From Pedobacter africanus (GTDB lineage Bacteria; Bacteroidota; Bacteroidia; Sphingobacteriales; Sphingobacteriaceae), in the NCBI RefSeq assembly GCF_900176535.1, contig NZ_FWXT01000003.1:372001-436000 (forward strand): a stretch of DNA of 64,000 nt, read 5' to 3'. The notes under the pieces are model-generated. The model was not told the DNA's origin and did no database searches. It saw nothing but the letters and a program-made list of their open reading frames with translations. The position numbers were made by a program, and so were the translations under genes. The stretch's first letter is position 1. Each line of letters starts with the position of its first letter. Positions 1 through 8,493 of the stretch are shown in pieces.

Positions 1-354
1 GTTAAACCTTACTGCCAAGGCAATGGCATCAGAAGTGCGCGCATCAATTTCTTGTGTGGTTGTGCCATCGGTACAGATCAGTTTCGCATAAAAAACACCC
101 TCTACCAAGTTATAGATCAGGATTTCTCTGATTTCGATGTTGTAGATCTGCGCAAAGGTTTTGAACAGGTCGTGCGTCAATGGCCTGCTTGGGGTCATCT
201 TTTCTATTTCTATGGCAATGGCCTGTGCCTCAAACGCACCAATAATAATCGGCAAACGCCTTCTGCCATTTACCTCTCCAAGCACGAGGGCGTAGGCACC
301 CGATTGCGTCTGGCTGTAAGATAAACCAACAATGTCTAGTTTTACTTTTTTCAT
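1..354 (-). CDS. Bifunctional nuclease family protein (DUF151), 3' end cut by window
   Basis: Reading the minus strand from the ATG at 352-354 gives an open frame of 118 codons that runs off the window edge. It begins MKKVKLDIVGLSYSQ and continues with LPIIIGAFEAQAIAIE and, later, a TSDAIALAVR motif, both typical of the bifunctional nuclease (BFN/DUF151) domain. The family is named for nuclease activity shown in plants; the bacterial role is poorly defined. It lies 70 bp downstream of etfA on the same strand, so cotranscription with etfBA is possible, although a palindromic repeat sits between them. The C-terminus, where a UVR motif is often found, is not visible. Confidence 0.85.
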   Translation of the reverse strand, partial: MKKVKLDIVGLSYSQTQSGAYALVLGEVNGRRRLPIIIGAFEAQAIAIEIEKMTPSRPLTHDLFKTFAQIYNIEIREILIYNLVEGVFYAKLICTDGTTTQEIDARTSDAIALAVRFN

Positions 355-364
355 TTTATTGAAA

Positions 365-419
365 TGTCATTTCGAACCTGTTAAATGCATATCTGTACTT
401 CAACAGGTTCAGTATGACA
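365..419. repeat. Imperfect palindromic intergenic element (REP-like)
   Basis: The arms TGTCAT/ATGACA (365-370, 414-419) and GAACCTGTT/AACAGGTTC (374-382, 402-410) can form a long hairpin around a 19-nt loop. The composition resembles the dispersed TGTCATTCTGAGC-like extragenic palindromes common in Bacteroidota genomes. It fills the etfA to DUF151 gap and may act as a terminator or mRNA-stability element. I saw no second copy in this window. Confidence 0.6.
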
Positions 420-424
420 GTGAT

Positions 425-1396
425 CTAACCTTTATGTGCTTTTAATGCTTCTATTAATTTTGGTACTACTTCAAATGCATCCCCAACAATTCCATAATCA
501 GCAACTTTGAAGAAAGGAGCTTCAGGGTCTTTATTGATCACCACGATCACTTTAGATGAACTTACTCCGGCAAGATGCTGGATGGCACCTGAAATGCCGA
601 TAGCAATATAAAGGTTCGGACTGATGGCAATCCCTGTCTGGCCAACGTGCTCTGAATGCGGCCTCCAATCGGCATCAGAAACCGGCTTGGAACAGGCTGT
701 TGCTGCACCCAGCAGCGCCGCCAGTTCTTCGATCATTCCCCAGTTTTCTGGCCCTTTCAAACCTCTTCCTGCCGAAACTACCAGTTCTGCGTCCGGTAAG
801 GATATTTTATTGGTGGCCCTTACAATTTCTTTTACAATAGCTGCGAGATCCGTCGATTTAATTTCAGGACTAAAAGTTTCAATAGCTGCATCAGCAGCAT
901 TTTCCTTAACCCCAAAGGCATTCGGGTTAAGTGCAATTACTTTAACAGCTGAAGTTAACTCGGTAAGGGCAAATGCTTTTCCGGAGAAAGCAGTTTTCTT
1001 TACCTGGAATTTTCCTCCATCCAGTTGTGGTAGTTCAACTGCGCCATCCACCAGCCCTGCTTTAAGTTTTACTGCAATACGCGGTGCTAAACCTTTACCG
1101 GAGAAGGAATTGGATAGTACCACTACATCAGCATTTTCTTTTTTTGCGGCTTCTGCAATTACAGCAGCATAAGCTTGGTTTACAAAGTTTTTCAGCTGGT
1201 CATTCGAGACATTTAATACTTTAGCAGCACCATATTTTCCTAATTCCTTTAATTCAGCATCGGCAACATTCCCGATAGAAACAGCTGTTAAATTACTATT
1301 TTGTTTGTCTGCAATGGCTTTTGCATAAGAAACTGCTTCAAATACAGATTTCTTAAACTTACCATCTACTTGCTCTACATATACTAAAACTGACAT
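425..1396 (-). CDS. etfA: Electron transfer flavoprotein subunit alpha
   Basis: This is the 323-residue alpha subunit of the soluble ETF heterodimer, which passes electrons from acyl-CoA dehydrogenases and similar flavoenzymes towards the quinone pool. The N-terminal half is the ETF alpha/beta fold. The C-terminal FAD-binding domain shows GRGLKGPENW (210-219), SEHVGQTG (248-255), GISGAIQH (267-274) and INKDPEAPFF (288-297). Length is normal for the family. It follows etfB on the same strand with a 45-bp gap, so the two form an operon. Confidence 0.97.
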   Translation of the reverse strand: MSVLVYVEQVDGKFKKSVFEAVSYAKAIADKQNSNLTAVSIGNVADAELKELGKYGAAKVLNVSNDQLKNFVNQAYAAVIAEAAKKENADVVVLSNSFSGKGLAPRIAVKLKAGLVDGAVELPQLDGGKFQVKKTAFSGKAFALTELTSAVKVIALNPNAFGVKENAADAAIETFSPEIKSTDLAAIVKEIVRATNKISLPDAELVVSAGRGLKGPENWGMIEELAALLGAATACSKPVSDADWRPHSEHVGQTGIAISPNLYIAIGISGAIQHLAGVSSSKVIVVINKDPEAPFFKVADYGIVGDAFEVVPKLIEALKAHKG

Positions 1397-1441
1397 AAGC
1401 TCTTTATTAAATGATTTTTTTAAAATTTGAAACAGAATAGA

Positions 1442-2179
1442 TTAAATTACTTTCGCTTCCTGATGCAGCAGGTCTATCAATCTGGCAGTTTCTTCTGCCG
1501 GAACCAGTTTAACTGTACCGCGGGGAGGCGGGGTTTCAAATTGCTGTATTTTACTGAGTTGTTCTACTTCTTTGGCTTCAACCACCAGCAGCGGTTTGGT
1601 ACGGGCCGACATGATCCCTCTCATATTTGGTATCTTGGGCTCTGCAGTGCCTTCTGCGCAGCTGGCAATAAATTTCCCGCTTACGGTGATGACTTCCTTA
1701 CCACCTTCAATTTCGCGTTCTATGGTAGCAGTGCTACCATCATAGTCTAGTTTTTTAATGATAGAGATAGAAGGGATGTCCAGAAATTCTCCTACCATTG
1801 CTGCTACCTGTGAGCCATTGTAATCAATAGATTCACGGCCGCATAATATCATGTCAAATTCATTGCTCTTTGCATATTCAGCGATCTGGTAAGCTGTAAA
1901 ATAAGCATCTCTTGGCGCTGCATTGATCCTTACGGCATCATCTGCACCTATAGCGAGTGCTTTTCTTATGGTTGGTTCAGTAGTGTTTTCGCCAACATTA
2001 ATTACGGTAACTGTTCCTTTGCCACCTTCACAAAGCTCAATTGCCCTTGACAAGGCAATCTCATCATAGGGATTCACAATGAACTGAACTCCGGATGTAT
2101 TGAATTGTGTATTATCGTTGGTAAAAGTTATTTTTGTCGTTGTGTCTGGCACATTACTGATACAAACTAATATTTTCAT
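1442..2179 (-). CDS. etfB: Electron transfer flavoprotein subunit beta
   Basis: This 245-residue beta subunit of ETF pairs with the EtfA encoded just downstream. It starts MKILVCISNVPDTTTK, has the NPYDEIALSRAIEL segment near residue 40 and the CGRESIDYNGSQVAAMVGE segment near 115-133, both typical of the AMP-binding beta subunit. Length is as expected. It is divergent from the TPR gene at 2276, and the 96-bp gap between them must hold both promoters; a TAGATTTG box on the minus strand (2246-2253) fits the Bacteroidota -7 consensus. Confidence 0.96.
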   Translation of the reverse strand: MKILVCISNVPDTTTKITFTNDNTQFNTSGVQFIVNPYDEIALSRAIELCEGGKGTVTVINVGENTTEPTIRKALAIGADDAVRINAAPRDAYFTAYQIAEYAKSNEFDMILCGRESIDYNGSQVAAMVGEFLDIPSISIIKKLDYDGSTATIEREIEGGKEVITVSGKFIASCAEGTAEPKIPNMRGIMSARTKPLLVVEAKEVEQLSKIQQFETPPPRGTVKLVPAEETARLIDLLHQEAKVI

Positions 2180-2245
2180 AGAGTTATAAATTATAAATTT
2201 GTTTTTAGGTGATGAAAGTTCTTACGAACGATACATTGTCTTTTG

Positions 2246-2253
2246 CAAATCTA
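2246..2253 (-). promoter_or_regulatory. Putative -7 promoter box (TAnnTTTG) for etfBA
   Basis: On the minus strand the sequence reads TAGATTTG, matching the TAnnTTTG -7 element used by the Bacteroidota primary sigma factor. It lies 66 bp upstream of the etfB start. No convincing -33 TTG at 19-20 nt spacing was seen, so confidence is limited. Confidence 0.35.
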
Positions 2254-2275
2254 ATTAAAAAAGCAGGGATTTAAA

Positions 2276-2611
2276 ATGCAAAGTACCCGATTGGCAAAGT
2301 TATTGGAGTTTTTACAAAGTGACCCTAATGATCCTTTTGTATTGTATGCGCTCGCTACAGAATACAATACATCAAATGATACGGAAAAGGCACTGGAATA
2401 TTATTTGAAATTAACCACGGATCATCCGGATTATGTGGGAACTTACTATCACCTGGGTAAACTTTACGAAAAATTGCAGCAAAGCGATAAGGCGATAGTT
2501 GTGTATCAGAACGGAATGGCTGTTGCGCGCAACAAAAGGGATATGCATGCCTTTTCCGAATTGCAGGGTGCTTATAATTCTGCCGCCGGTTTAGATTACG
2601 AAGACGATTAA
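2276..2611 (+). CDS. Small tetratricopeptide repeat protein
   Basis: This 111-residue protein is almost entirely TPR helices: one repeat around residues 19-52 (DPFVLYALATEYNTSNDTEK) and another around 53-86 (VGTYYHLGKLYEKLQQSDKA). No signal peptide or membrane segment is visible, so it is probably a cytoplasmic scaffold. Its partner is unknown. It ends 12 bp before the chrA start on the same strand, suggesting cotranscription. Confidence 0.85.
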   Translation: MQSTRLAKLLEFLQSDPNDPFVLYALATEYNTSNDTEKALEYYLKLTTDHPDYVGTYYHLGKLYEKLQQSDKAIVVYQNGMAVARNKRDMHAFSELQGAYNSAAGLDYEDD

Positions 2612-2623
2612 TCAGGGAAGCAG

Positions 2624-3823
2624 GTGGGCAAAAGGAAATTGTTGTTTCTCAGGAACGTAGTTCTTTTCACCTTTACTGCTTTTGGAGGTGCCCAGGCACA
2701 CCTGGCACTGCTGCTTAAATATTTTGTTAAAAATTCCAGGTTTGTTTCCGAGGAAGAGCTGCTGGAATTAAACGCGCTGGCACAGGTATTACCAGGACCG
2801 GCATCTACACAAACCCTTGTAGGTGTTGCGTATAAGGTTGGTGGGCTAAAGCTTTCTATTATTACTTTTCTGATCTGGATACTGCCTTCTGCAGCAGTGA
2901 TGACCTTTGCTGCTATCAGCTTTGCCAGGCTGGATCAAAAGGAGAAATTTACCGAGATATTGGAGTATATCCAGCCCATTGCCCTGGGAATTGTAGCTTA
3001 TGGTGCTTTTAACCTGGCTAAGCGGGTTCTGGTATCACAGCTAACCATTTTTCTGGCTATTTCTGCTGCTATTGTTACCCTGGTATTAAGAAATGCCTAT
3101 GTATTCCCAATGGCTATTTTGTTGGGTGGGATGGTGTCATCTGCTATCGGCACCCCGGCCGAGGAAAGTACCATTCGCTTAAAGCTGTTCTCCAATATCA
3201 ACCCTAAAAAGTTGACCTATTTTTTTGGTGTATTGTTGTTCCTGGCATTGCTTGGTGCAATTATCAACAGGACATCACCTTTTAGCTTGCCCATCAGGTT
3301 GTTCGAGAACTTTTACCGTAACGGTATCGTAATTTTTGGAGGCGGACAGGTGCTGGTGCCGCTGATGTTTACAGAGTTTGTACAGATGAAGCAATATCTG
3401 AGTGCTTCAGGCTTCTTATCGGGTTTTGCACTACAACAGGCCTTACCTGGGCCTACATTTTCATTCACCAGTTACCTGGGCGCGTTGAGTATGCGGAACT
3501 TTGGTTTTGGGATAACAGGTCAGATTTTAGGTGGCCTGGTGGGTGTAATCGGGATTAATTTGCCTGGATTGATCCTGGTATTGTTTATCGTTCCTTTCTG
3601 GGAGGATTTAAAGAAGATCACACGCATCAAGTATTCACTAACGGGTATCAATGCAGTAAGTGTGGGCTTCATTATTGCTGCTTTTGTACTTTTGCTGATC
3701 CCTGTTGCGCTAAACGGGCTGACTATAGGCATTATGGTTGCTACCTTTCTGATCCTGAATTACACAAGGATCAGCACCCCCTTTATCGTGCTGGCCGGTA
3801 TACTGCTGGGTTACTTTTTATAG
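2624..3823 (+). CDS. chrA: Chromate transporter family protein (ChrA), GTG start
   Basis: This 399-residue polytopic inner-membrane protein has the two homologous CHR halves of long-chain ChrA. The first half has TAFGGAQAH and LAQVLPGPAST; the second has IFGGGQVLVPL and LQQALPGPTFS. These FGG-Q and LPGP pairs are family signatures. ChrA exports chromate in proteobacteria; in environmental Bacteroidota the true substrate is not established. The frame begins with a GTG directly after a purine-rich AGGGAAGCAG stretch; the next in-frame ATG would lie well inside the first domain. It converges on dnaB with only 5 bp between stop codons. Confidence 0.9.
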   Translation: MGKRKLLFLRNVVLFTFTAFGGAQAHLALLLKYFVKNSRFVSEEELLELNALAQVLPGPASTQTLVGVAYKVGGLKLSIITFLIWILPSAAVMTFAAISFARLDQKEKFTEILEYIQPIALGIVAYGAFNLAKRVLVSQLTIFLAISAAIVTLVLRNAYVFPMAILLGGMVSSAIGTPAEESTIRLKLFSNINPKKLTYFFGVLLFLALLGAIINRTSPFSLPIRLFENFYRNGIVIFGGGQVLVPLMFTEFVQMKQYLSASGFLSGFALQQALPGPTFSFTSYLGALSMRNFGFGITGQILGGLVGVIGINLPGLILVLFIVPFWEDLKKITRIKYSLTGINAVSVGFIIAAFVLLLIPVALNGLTIGIMVATFLILNYTRISTPFIVLAGILLGYFL

Positions 3824-3828
3824 TTGCG

Positions 3829-5397
3829 TTAAAATGGTGCATCATCGTGCATGTCATCCATGCGCGAAGGTTTAATGATGACATTTCCCGCAGGTCTGTC
3901 AAAATCCTGAGATGGAGACATACCTGCGCTTGGACTATCCATAGAGAATGAAGTAGGGGCTGCAAAACTTTCTTCAAGATCGGCAAACTTAACATACTTA
4001 CCAATAAAGCGGAGTGGTACAATTCCGGTTTCACCATTACGGTGCTTGGCAATGATTACTTCACCCACACCAGCCTGCGAACGTCCCTGTTCATCTTCGG
4101 TGATTCCATAGTATTCAGGTCTGTATAGAAACAATACCATGTCCGCATCCTGTTCAATAGATCCGGATTCACGCAAATCCGATAGCATTGGCCTTTTTCC
4201 ATTTACACCCGGCCTGCTTTCCACGGCACGGCTCAGCTGCGAAAGCGCCAGCACAGGTACGTTGAGTTCTTTGGCTACTGATTTTAGTGCCCTGGAAATA
4301 CTACCGATTTCCTGCTCCCTGTTACCGCCGCCACCCTGGCCTTCACCTTTACCATGCATTAGCTGCAAATAATCTATAATAATCAGCTGGATATCATATT
4401 GTGCTTTCAACCTCCTGCATTTAGCCCTGAATTCAAAGATATTTAATGCAGGGGTGTCATCTATCAGGAGTGGGGCCTCAGTTAGTCCGCCTATCTTGCT
4501 GTGTAATTGCTGCCATTCCCATTCAGCCAGGTTTCCTTTACGGATCTTTTCCTGTTCAATTTCTGCTTCACCTGAAATCAGACGATTCACCAGCTGTACT
4601 GAAGACATCTCTAATGAAAATACTACCGCAGGGCGTTTAAACTGAACGGTGGCATTGCGCGCGCAGGTAAGTACAAAGGCTGTTTTTCCCATCGCCGGAC
4701 GGGCAGCGATGATCACAAGGTCAGAAGCCTGCCAGCCTCCTGTAATGCGGTCCAGATCTGTAAAACCCGAAGGTACACCGGTCAGACCGTCACTTTTGGT
4801 TCGCAGTTCTTCCAATGTGGCAAGCGATTGTTTAACGATCTCGTCCATTTTCTGGGTATCCCTGCGCAGGTTATTCTGGGCGATGTCGAACAGGTTCTTT
4901 TCCGCATGGTCCAGCAGGTCAAAAATATCTGTAGTGTCTTCGTAGGCATTTTGAATAATCTCCGAAGAAATCCGGATCAGCTCACGCTGTATATATTTCT
5001 GAGAGACAATACGGGCATGAAACTCTATGTTGGCCGCTGACGCAACCCTATTGGTAAGGTTGGTGATGTAATAGGCGCCACCAATCATTTCCAGGAGCCC
5101 CAGGGTACGCAATTCTGAAGTAACGGTGAGAATGTCAACAGGCTTTGATTTCTGAAATAGCCCTTGTATGGCTTCAAAGATTTTCTTATGCCCTTCGTGA
5201 TAAAACATGTCGGGCTTAAGAATATCGATAACAGTAGATAAAGCATCCTTCTCGAGCATCAAGGCACCTAAAATTGCTTCTTCAAGATCAGTAGCCTGAG
5301 GAGGTATCCTTCCCATGGTGTTCATGGTATTGCTTAACCTTGCCTTTCTTGTACTGAAATTTGTTTTATCCTGGGATGAAAGCTGATCGTTACTCAT
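3829..5397 (-). CDS. dnaB: Replicative DNA helicase DnaB
   Basis: This is the 522-residue hexameric helicase of the replication fork. The N-terminal primase-interacting domain begins near residue 31 (RIPPQATDLEEAILGALMLE). The RecA-like motor follows with Walker A ARPAMGKTA (232-240) and a Walker B-like LIIIDYLQLM segment; VESRPG and DLRESGSIEQDADMVLFLYR motifs come later. No intein interrupts the ATPase. The C-terminal tail is variable. A TAATTTTG box on the minus strand (5403-5410) lies only a few bases before the start, so the transcript may be almost leaderless, or an internal Met (residue 25 or 28) may be used. Confidence 0.97.
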   Translation of the reverse strand: MSNDQLSSQDKTNFSTRKARLSNTMNTMGRIPPQATDLEEAILGALMLEKDALSTVIDILKPDMFYHEGHKKIFEAIQGLFQKSKPVDILTVTSELRTLGLLEMIGGAYYITNLTNRVASAANIEFHARIVSQKYIQRELIRISSEIIQNAYEDTTDIFDLLDHAEKNLFDIAQNNLRRDTQKMDEIVKQSLATLEELRTKSDGLTGVPSGFTDLDRITGGWQASDLVIIAARPAMGKTAFVLTCARNATVQFKRPAVVFSLEMSSVQLVNRLISGEAEIEQEKIRKGNLAEWEWQQLHSKIGGLTEAPLLIDDTPALNIFEFRAKCRRLKAQYDIQLIIIDYLQLMHGKGEGQGGGGNREQEIGSISRALKSVAKELNVPVLALSQLSRAVESRPGVNGKRPMLSDLRESGSIEQDADMVLFLYRPEYYGITEDEQGRSQAGVGEVIIAKHRNGETGIVPLRFIGKYVKFADLEESFAAPTSFSMDSPSAGMSPSQDFDRPAGNVIIKPSRMDDMHDDAPF

Positions 5398-5534
5398 AAA
5401 GGCAAAATTAGGTAAAAAATAAGTCCTTTCTTTATTTCTTTATGCACATTTCCACCAGTTGCAATACAAGCATAGCTATAGCGCTTTCTTGAATTTTACC
5501 TTTTTGCTAACAAAACTATGTGGAAAAGAATGCC

Positions 5535-5542
5535 TATTTTTG
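5535..5542 (+). promoter_or_regulatory. Putative -7 box for the SpoU methyltransferase gene
   Basis: TATTTTTG matches the TAnnTTTG consensus and sits 18 bp before the ATG at 5561. Because it lies downstream of the earlier in-frame ATG at 5459, it argues that translation starts at 5561. Confidence 0.5.
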
Positions 5543-5560
5543 CCGCTCAATTTTATAGAA

Positions 5561-6325
5561 ATGGAAAATTTCAGAAGACCTTCAAGACCTAAAGAAAATA
5601 ATGAGTTTGTGTTTGGTATACGTGCTGTAATAGAGGCTATTAAAGCTGGAAAAGATGTGGAGAGCATTTATGTTCAACGTGGCCTTACAGGAGGGATTAT
5701 TCTGGAACTGAAGGCTTTGCTGAAGGGGAGTGACATTCCGGTGCACAATGTGCCTGTAGAGAAGCTAAACCGCATGACACAGAAAAACCACCAGGGGGTA
5801 ATTGCTGTAATTTCTGCCATTACCTTTCAGAAGATTGAAGACATCATTCCTCAGATCTATGAAAAAGGAGAAACACCATTGGTATTGATACTTGATGGGG
5901 TGACTGATGTCCGGAATATGGGAGCCATAGCCAGGACAGCAGCCTGTGCAGGGGTTCATGCATTGATTGTGCCTTCTAAAAATTCTGCTCAGATCAATGC
6001 CGATGCCATTAAAACTTCTGCTGGCGCTTTATTCAGCATTCCAGTTTGCCGGCACCAGAGTTTACACAAGGTTGCTTTGTACCTGCAGGAATGCGGTTTA
6101 CAGGTGGTTGCCTGTACAGAAAAAACAAACGACCTCATTTATGCGCCGGATTACACTGCCCCAACAGCCATTGTAATGGGCTCTGAAGATGAAGGAATCT
6201 CCAATGAAATCATGCGTATGGCAAATTACCTGGCAAAAATACCGATGTCAGGTGAGATCAGTTCCTTAAATGTATCTGTATCTGCCGGGGTTATTCTTTA
6301 CGAAGCCATAAGGCAGCGTCAGTAA
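5561..6325 (+). CDS. rlmB: 23S rRNA (guanosine-2'-O)-methyltransferase, SpoU/TrmH family
   Basis: The 254-residue protein has an N-terminal substrate-binding domain (FVFGIRAVIEAIKAGK at about 13-28) and a C-terminal knotted SPOUT domain. The three SPOUT motifs are visible: LDGVTDVRNMGAIARTA, VMGSEDEGISNEI and IPMSGEISSLNVSVSAGVIL. By family it uses SAM to 2'-O-methylate a guanosine in 23S rRNA. The frame is open from 5459, but the ATG at 5561 (MENFRRPSRP) fits family length and lies behind a promoter box at 5535-5542. The exact target nucleotide is inferred from the family. Confidence 0.9.
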   Translation: MENFRRPSRPKENNEFVFGIRAVIEAIKAGKDVESIYVQRGLTGGIILELKALLKGSDIPVHNVPVEKLNRMTQKNHQGVIAVISAITFQKIEDIIPQIYEKGETPLVLILDGVTDVRNMGAIARTAACAGVHALIVPSKNSAQINADAIKTSAGALFSIPVCRHQSLHKVALYLQECGLQVVACTEKTNDLIYAPDYTAPTAIVMGSEDEGISNEIMRMANYLAKIPMSGEISSLNVSVSAGVILYEAIRQRQ

Positions 6326-6331
6326 TGTCGT

Positions 6332-7423
6332 TTAAATAAACTTTGAACCAAATCTGTTTTTAACATCAGCTACGATCTGTTTGATGCTTTGTTCCTCAGA
6401 TCGCGGACAAATCAGTAATGTATTATTCGATTCGACTACGATGTAGTCGTGCAGGTCCTGTAAAATGACCAGTTTGTCTTTGGGTACGTTCACCATACAA
6501 TTCGATGAGTTGAACATCATCACTTTCTCGGCAGGTATTACTGCATTTCCAACATAATCGTGTTCTGCAATATCGTATATGGATGCCCAGGTGCCCAGGT
6601 CAGACCAGCCAAAATCAGCAGGCAGCACATAAACATTATCGGCTTTTTCCATAATTCCGAAATCTATGGAGATGTTGGTACATTGCTGGTAAGCATCGCT
6701 GATGAAACTTTTTTCGTTCTGGGTGTTGTAAACAGAACTGCCCTGGGTAAAGATTTCATGCATATCGGGCAAATGTTTCGAAAAAGCCCTATTGATGGAC
6801 TTGGCAGACCAGATAAAGATTCCGGCATTCCAAAGGAAATCACCGCTCTGAATGAAGGATTTCGCCAGTTCAAGATTTGGCTTCTCTGTGAAGATTTTTA
6901 CCTTATGGATCTGTTTGTCGGTTTTCAAAGTGTTTTCGATGTATTGGATATAACCATAGCCTGTGTCAGGACGACTTGGTTTGATGCCCAGGGTAATGAG
7001 GCAGTCGTTCGCCGAAGCCGCTTGTAAAGACTGTTCAATGGCTGCTATGAACGCGTCCTGATTGGTGATGGTATGATCGGAAGGAGCTACGACAATAGTT
7101 GCATCAGGATTCAGGCTGGCAATTTTCATGGAGCCATAAGAGATGCAGGGAGCGGTATTGCGCATAATCGGCTCTGCAAGGATCTGGTTTGCATGCAATG
7201 CCGGAAGTTGTTCCTGAATGATGTCTGTATAAATTTCATTGGTGACCACAAAGATGTTTTCTGCAGGGCAGATCTTCAGAAAGCGGTCGTATGTACTTTG
7301 TATCAGTGTTTTTCCAACACCAAAAAAATCAATAAATTGTTTTGGATATTCAGTTCTGCTTACCGGCCAAAAACGGCTGCCAACGCCGCCAGCCATTATT
7401 AATGCGTAGTTATTTTTATTCAT
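6332..7423 (-). CDS. manC: Mannose-1-phosphate guanylyltransferase
   Basis: This 363-residue nucleotidyltransferase makes GDP-mannose from GTP and mannose-1-phosphate for surface polysaccharide. The signature LIMAGGVGSRFWPVSRTEYP is at 8-27, with APSDHTI near 113, a FTEKPN segment and GDFLWNAGIFIWSA in the middle. It has only the nucleotidyltransferase domain and a short tail, without the fused isomerase of long ManC proteins. It is cotranscribed with the kdsD-type gene 15 bp upstream on the same strand, which puts two activated-sugar enzymes together. Confidence 0.93.
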   Translation of the reverse strand: MNKNNYALIMAGGVGSRFWPVSRTEYPKQFIDFFGVGKTLIQSTYDRFLKICPAENIFVVTNEIYTDIIQEQLPALHANQILAEPIMRNTAPCISYGSMKIASLNPDATIVVAPSDHTITNQDAFIAAIEQSLQAASANDCLITLGIKPSRPDTGYGYIQYIENTLKTDKQIHKVKIFTEKPNLELAKSFIQSGDFLWNAGIFIWSAKSINRAFSKHLPDMHEIFTQGSSVYNTQNEKSFISDAYQQCTNISIDFGIMEKADNVYVLPADFGWSDLGTWASIYDIAEHDYVGNAVIPAEKVMMFNSSNCMVNVPKDKLVILQDLHDYIVVESNNTLLICPRSEEQSIKQIVADVKNRFGSKFI

Positions 7424-7438
7424 GTCTATTGGAAAGGG

Positions 7439-8404
7439 TTAAATAATACCTTCCTGGAGAAGGTCGTGCAAATGTACAATGCCAAAATAACTTCCGGCAT
7501 CGGTAACCAACAATTGGGTAATGTTATTTTCTTTAATAATTTCGAGTGCATTTATGGCTAAAAGGTCCTTCTCGATCTTTTTAGGATTAGGGTTCATTAA
7601 GTTGCTCGCTTTTATATGGGTTAAATCTGAATGTTTTTCCAGCATTCTTCTGATGTCACCATCAGTAATGATGCCCAGAATCACATCACCATTCATAACA
7701 ACCACGGTACCCAAACGGTTTTGGCTAATTTCAACGATGACATCTTTTACGGAAGCATCTGGATGTATTCTTGGCTTTTGGTTTTTCAGGGCCAGATCGC
7801 CTGTTTTTAAATAGAGCTTCTTACCCAGTGAACCGCCCGGATGGTATCTGGCAAAATCCTGCTCATTAAAATTTCGGGCGTGGAGGAGGCAGATGGCCAG
7901 CGCATCGCCCATAGCCAATTGGGCTGTGGTACTGGTAGTTGGGGCGAGGTTATGCGGACAGGCCTCTTTTTCTACATGGGTATTTAAGATCAGATCGGCC
8001 TGCATGGCGAGCTCAGAGTTCAGTTCTCCAACCATTCCTATCATGGTATTTCCAGACTGTTTCAGTAAGGGCGCAAGTACTTTTATCTCGGGTGTATTGC
8101 CGCTTTTAGAAATGCAGATCACAATGTCTTCTTGCCGGATCATGCCCAGGTCGCCATGCACTGCATCCGCGGCATGCATAAAGATAGCTGGAGTGCCTGT
8201 GGAATTGAAAGTTGCCACTATTTTTTGTGCAATAATTGCACTTTTTCCAATACCGGTAACGATAACACGACCCTGGCTTTCAATTATCAGCTCAATAATT
8301 TTAACAAAATCATCATTTATATTTTTGACCAGACCTAAAATGGCCTGGGCTTCCAACTGTAAAGTGCTGACACCAGCCTCGATAATAGATTTTTTACTTT
8401 TCAA
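7439..8404 (-). CDS. kdsD: Arabinose-5-phosphate isomerase (KpsF/GutQ family)
   Basis: This 321-residue enzyme interconverts ribulose-5-phosphate and arabinose-5-phosphate, the first step of Kdo synthesis. The N-terminal SIS domain contains GRVIVTGIGKSAIIAQKIVA, the HAADAVHGDLGMI segment and ISKSGNTPE; a pair of CBS domains fills residues 200-321. Length is normal. kdsA lies about 2.3 kb away at 10700, so two steps of Kdo synthesis flank recQ. Confidence 0.93.
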   Translation of the reverse strand: MKSKKSIIEAGVSTLQLEAQAILGLVKNINDDFVKIIELIIESQGRVIVTGIGKSAIIAQKIVATFNSTGTPAIFMHAADAVHGDLGMIRQEDIVICISKSGNTPEIKVLAPLLKQSGNTMIGMVGELNSELAMQADLILNTHVEKEACPHNLAPTTSTTAQLAMGDALAICLLHARNFNEQDFARYHPGGSLGKKLYLKTGDLALKNQKPRIHPDASVKDVIVEISQNRLGTVVVMNGDVILGIITDGDIRRMLEKHSDLTHIKASNLMNPNPKKIEKDLLAINALEIIKENNITQLLVTDAGSYFGIVHLHDLLQEGII

Positions 8405-8493
8405 ACAGAATTAATTAGTATATTGATGCTTTGAATTAGTGCAAAATTATGTTATTTTGAAGTAAAAATAGCACTGAATATTTTATAGACGAA

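Noticed and set aside
624..1172. Long plus-strand frame antisense to etfA
   Set aside because: It lies wholly inside etfA on the other strand, has a biased Ser/Ala/Thr-rich composition and no family motifs; a frame shadow.
5459..5560. Upstream 34-codon extension of the SpoU methyltransferase
   Set aside because: A TATTTTTG promoter box lies at 5535-5542 within it and the ATG at 5561 fits family length.
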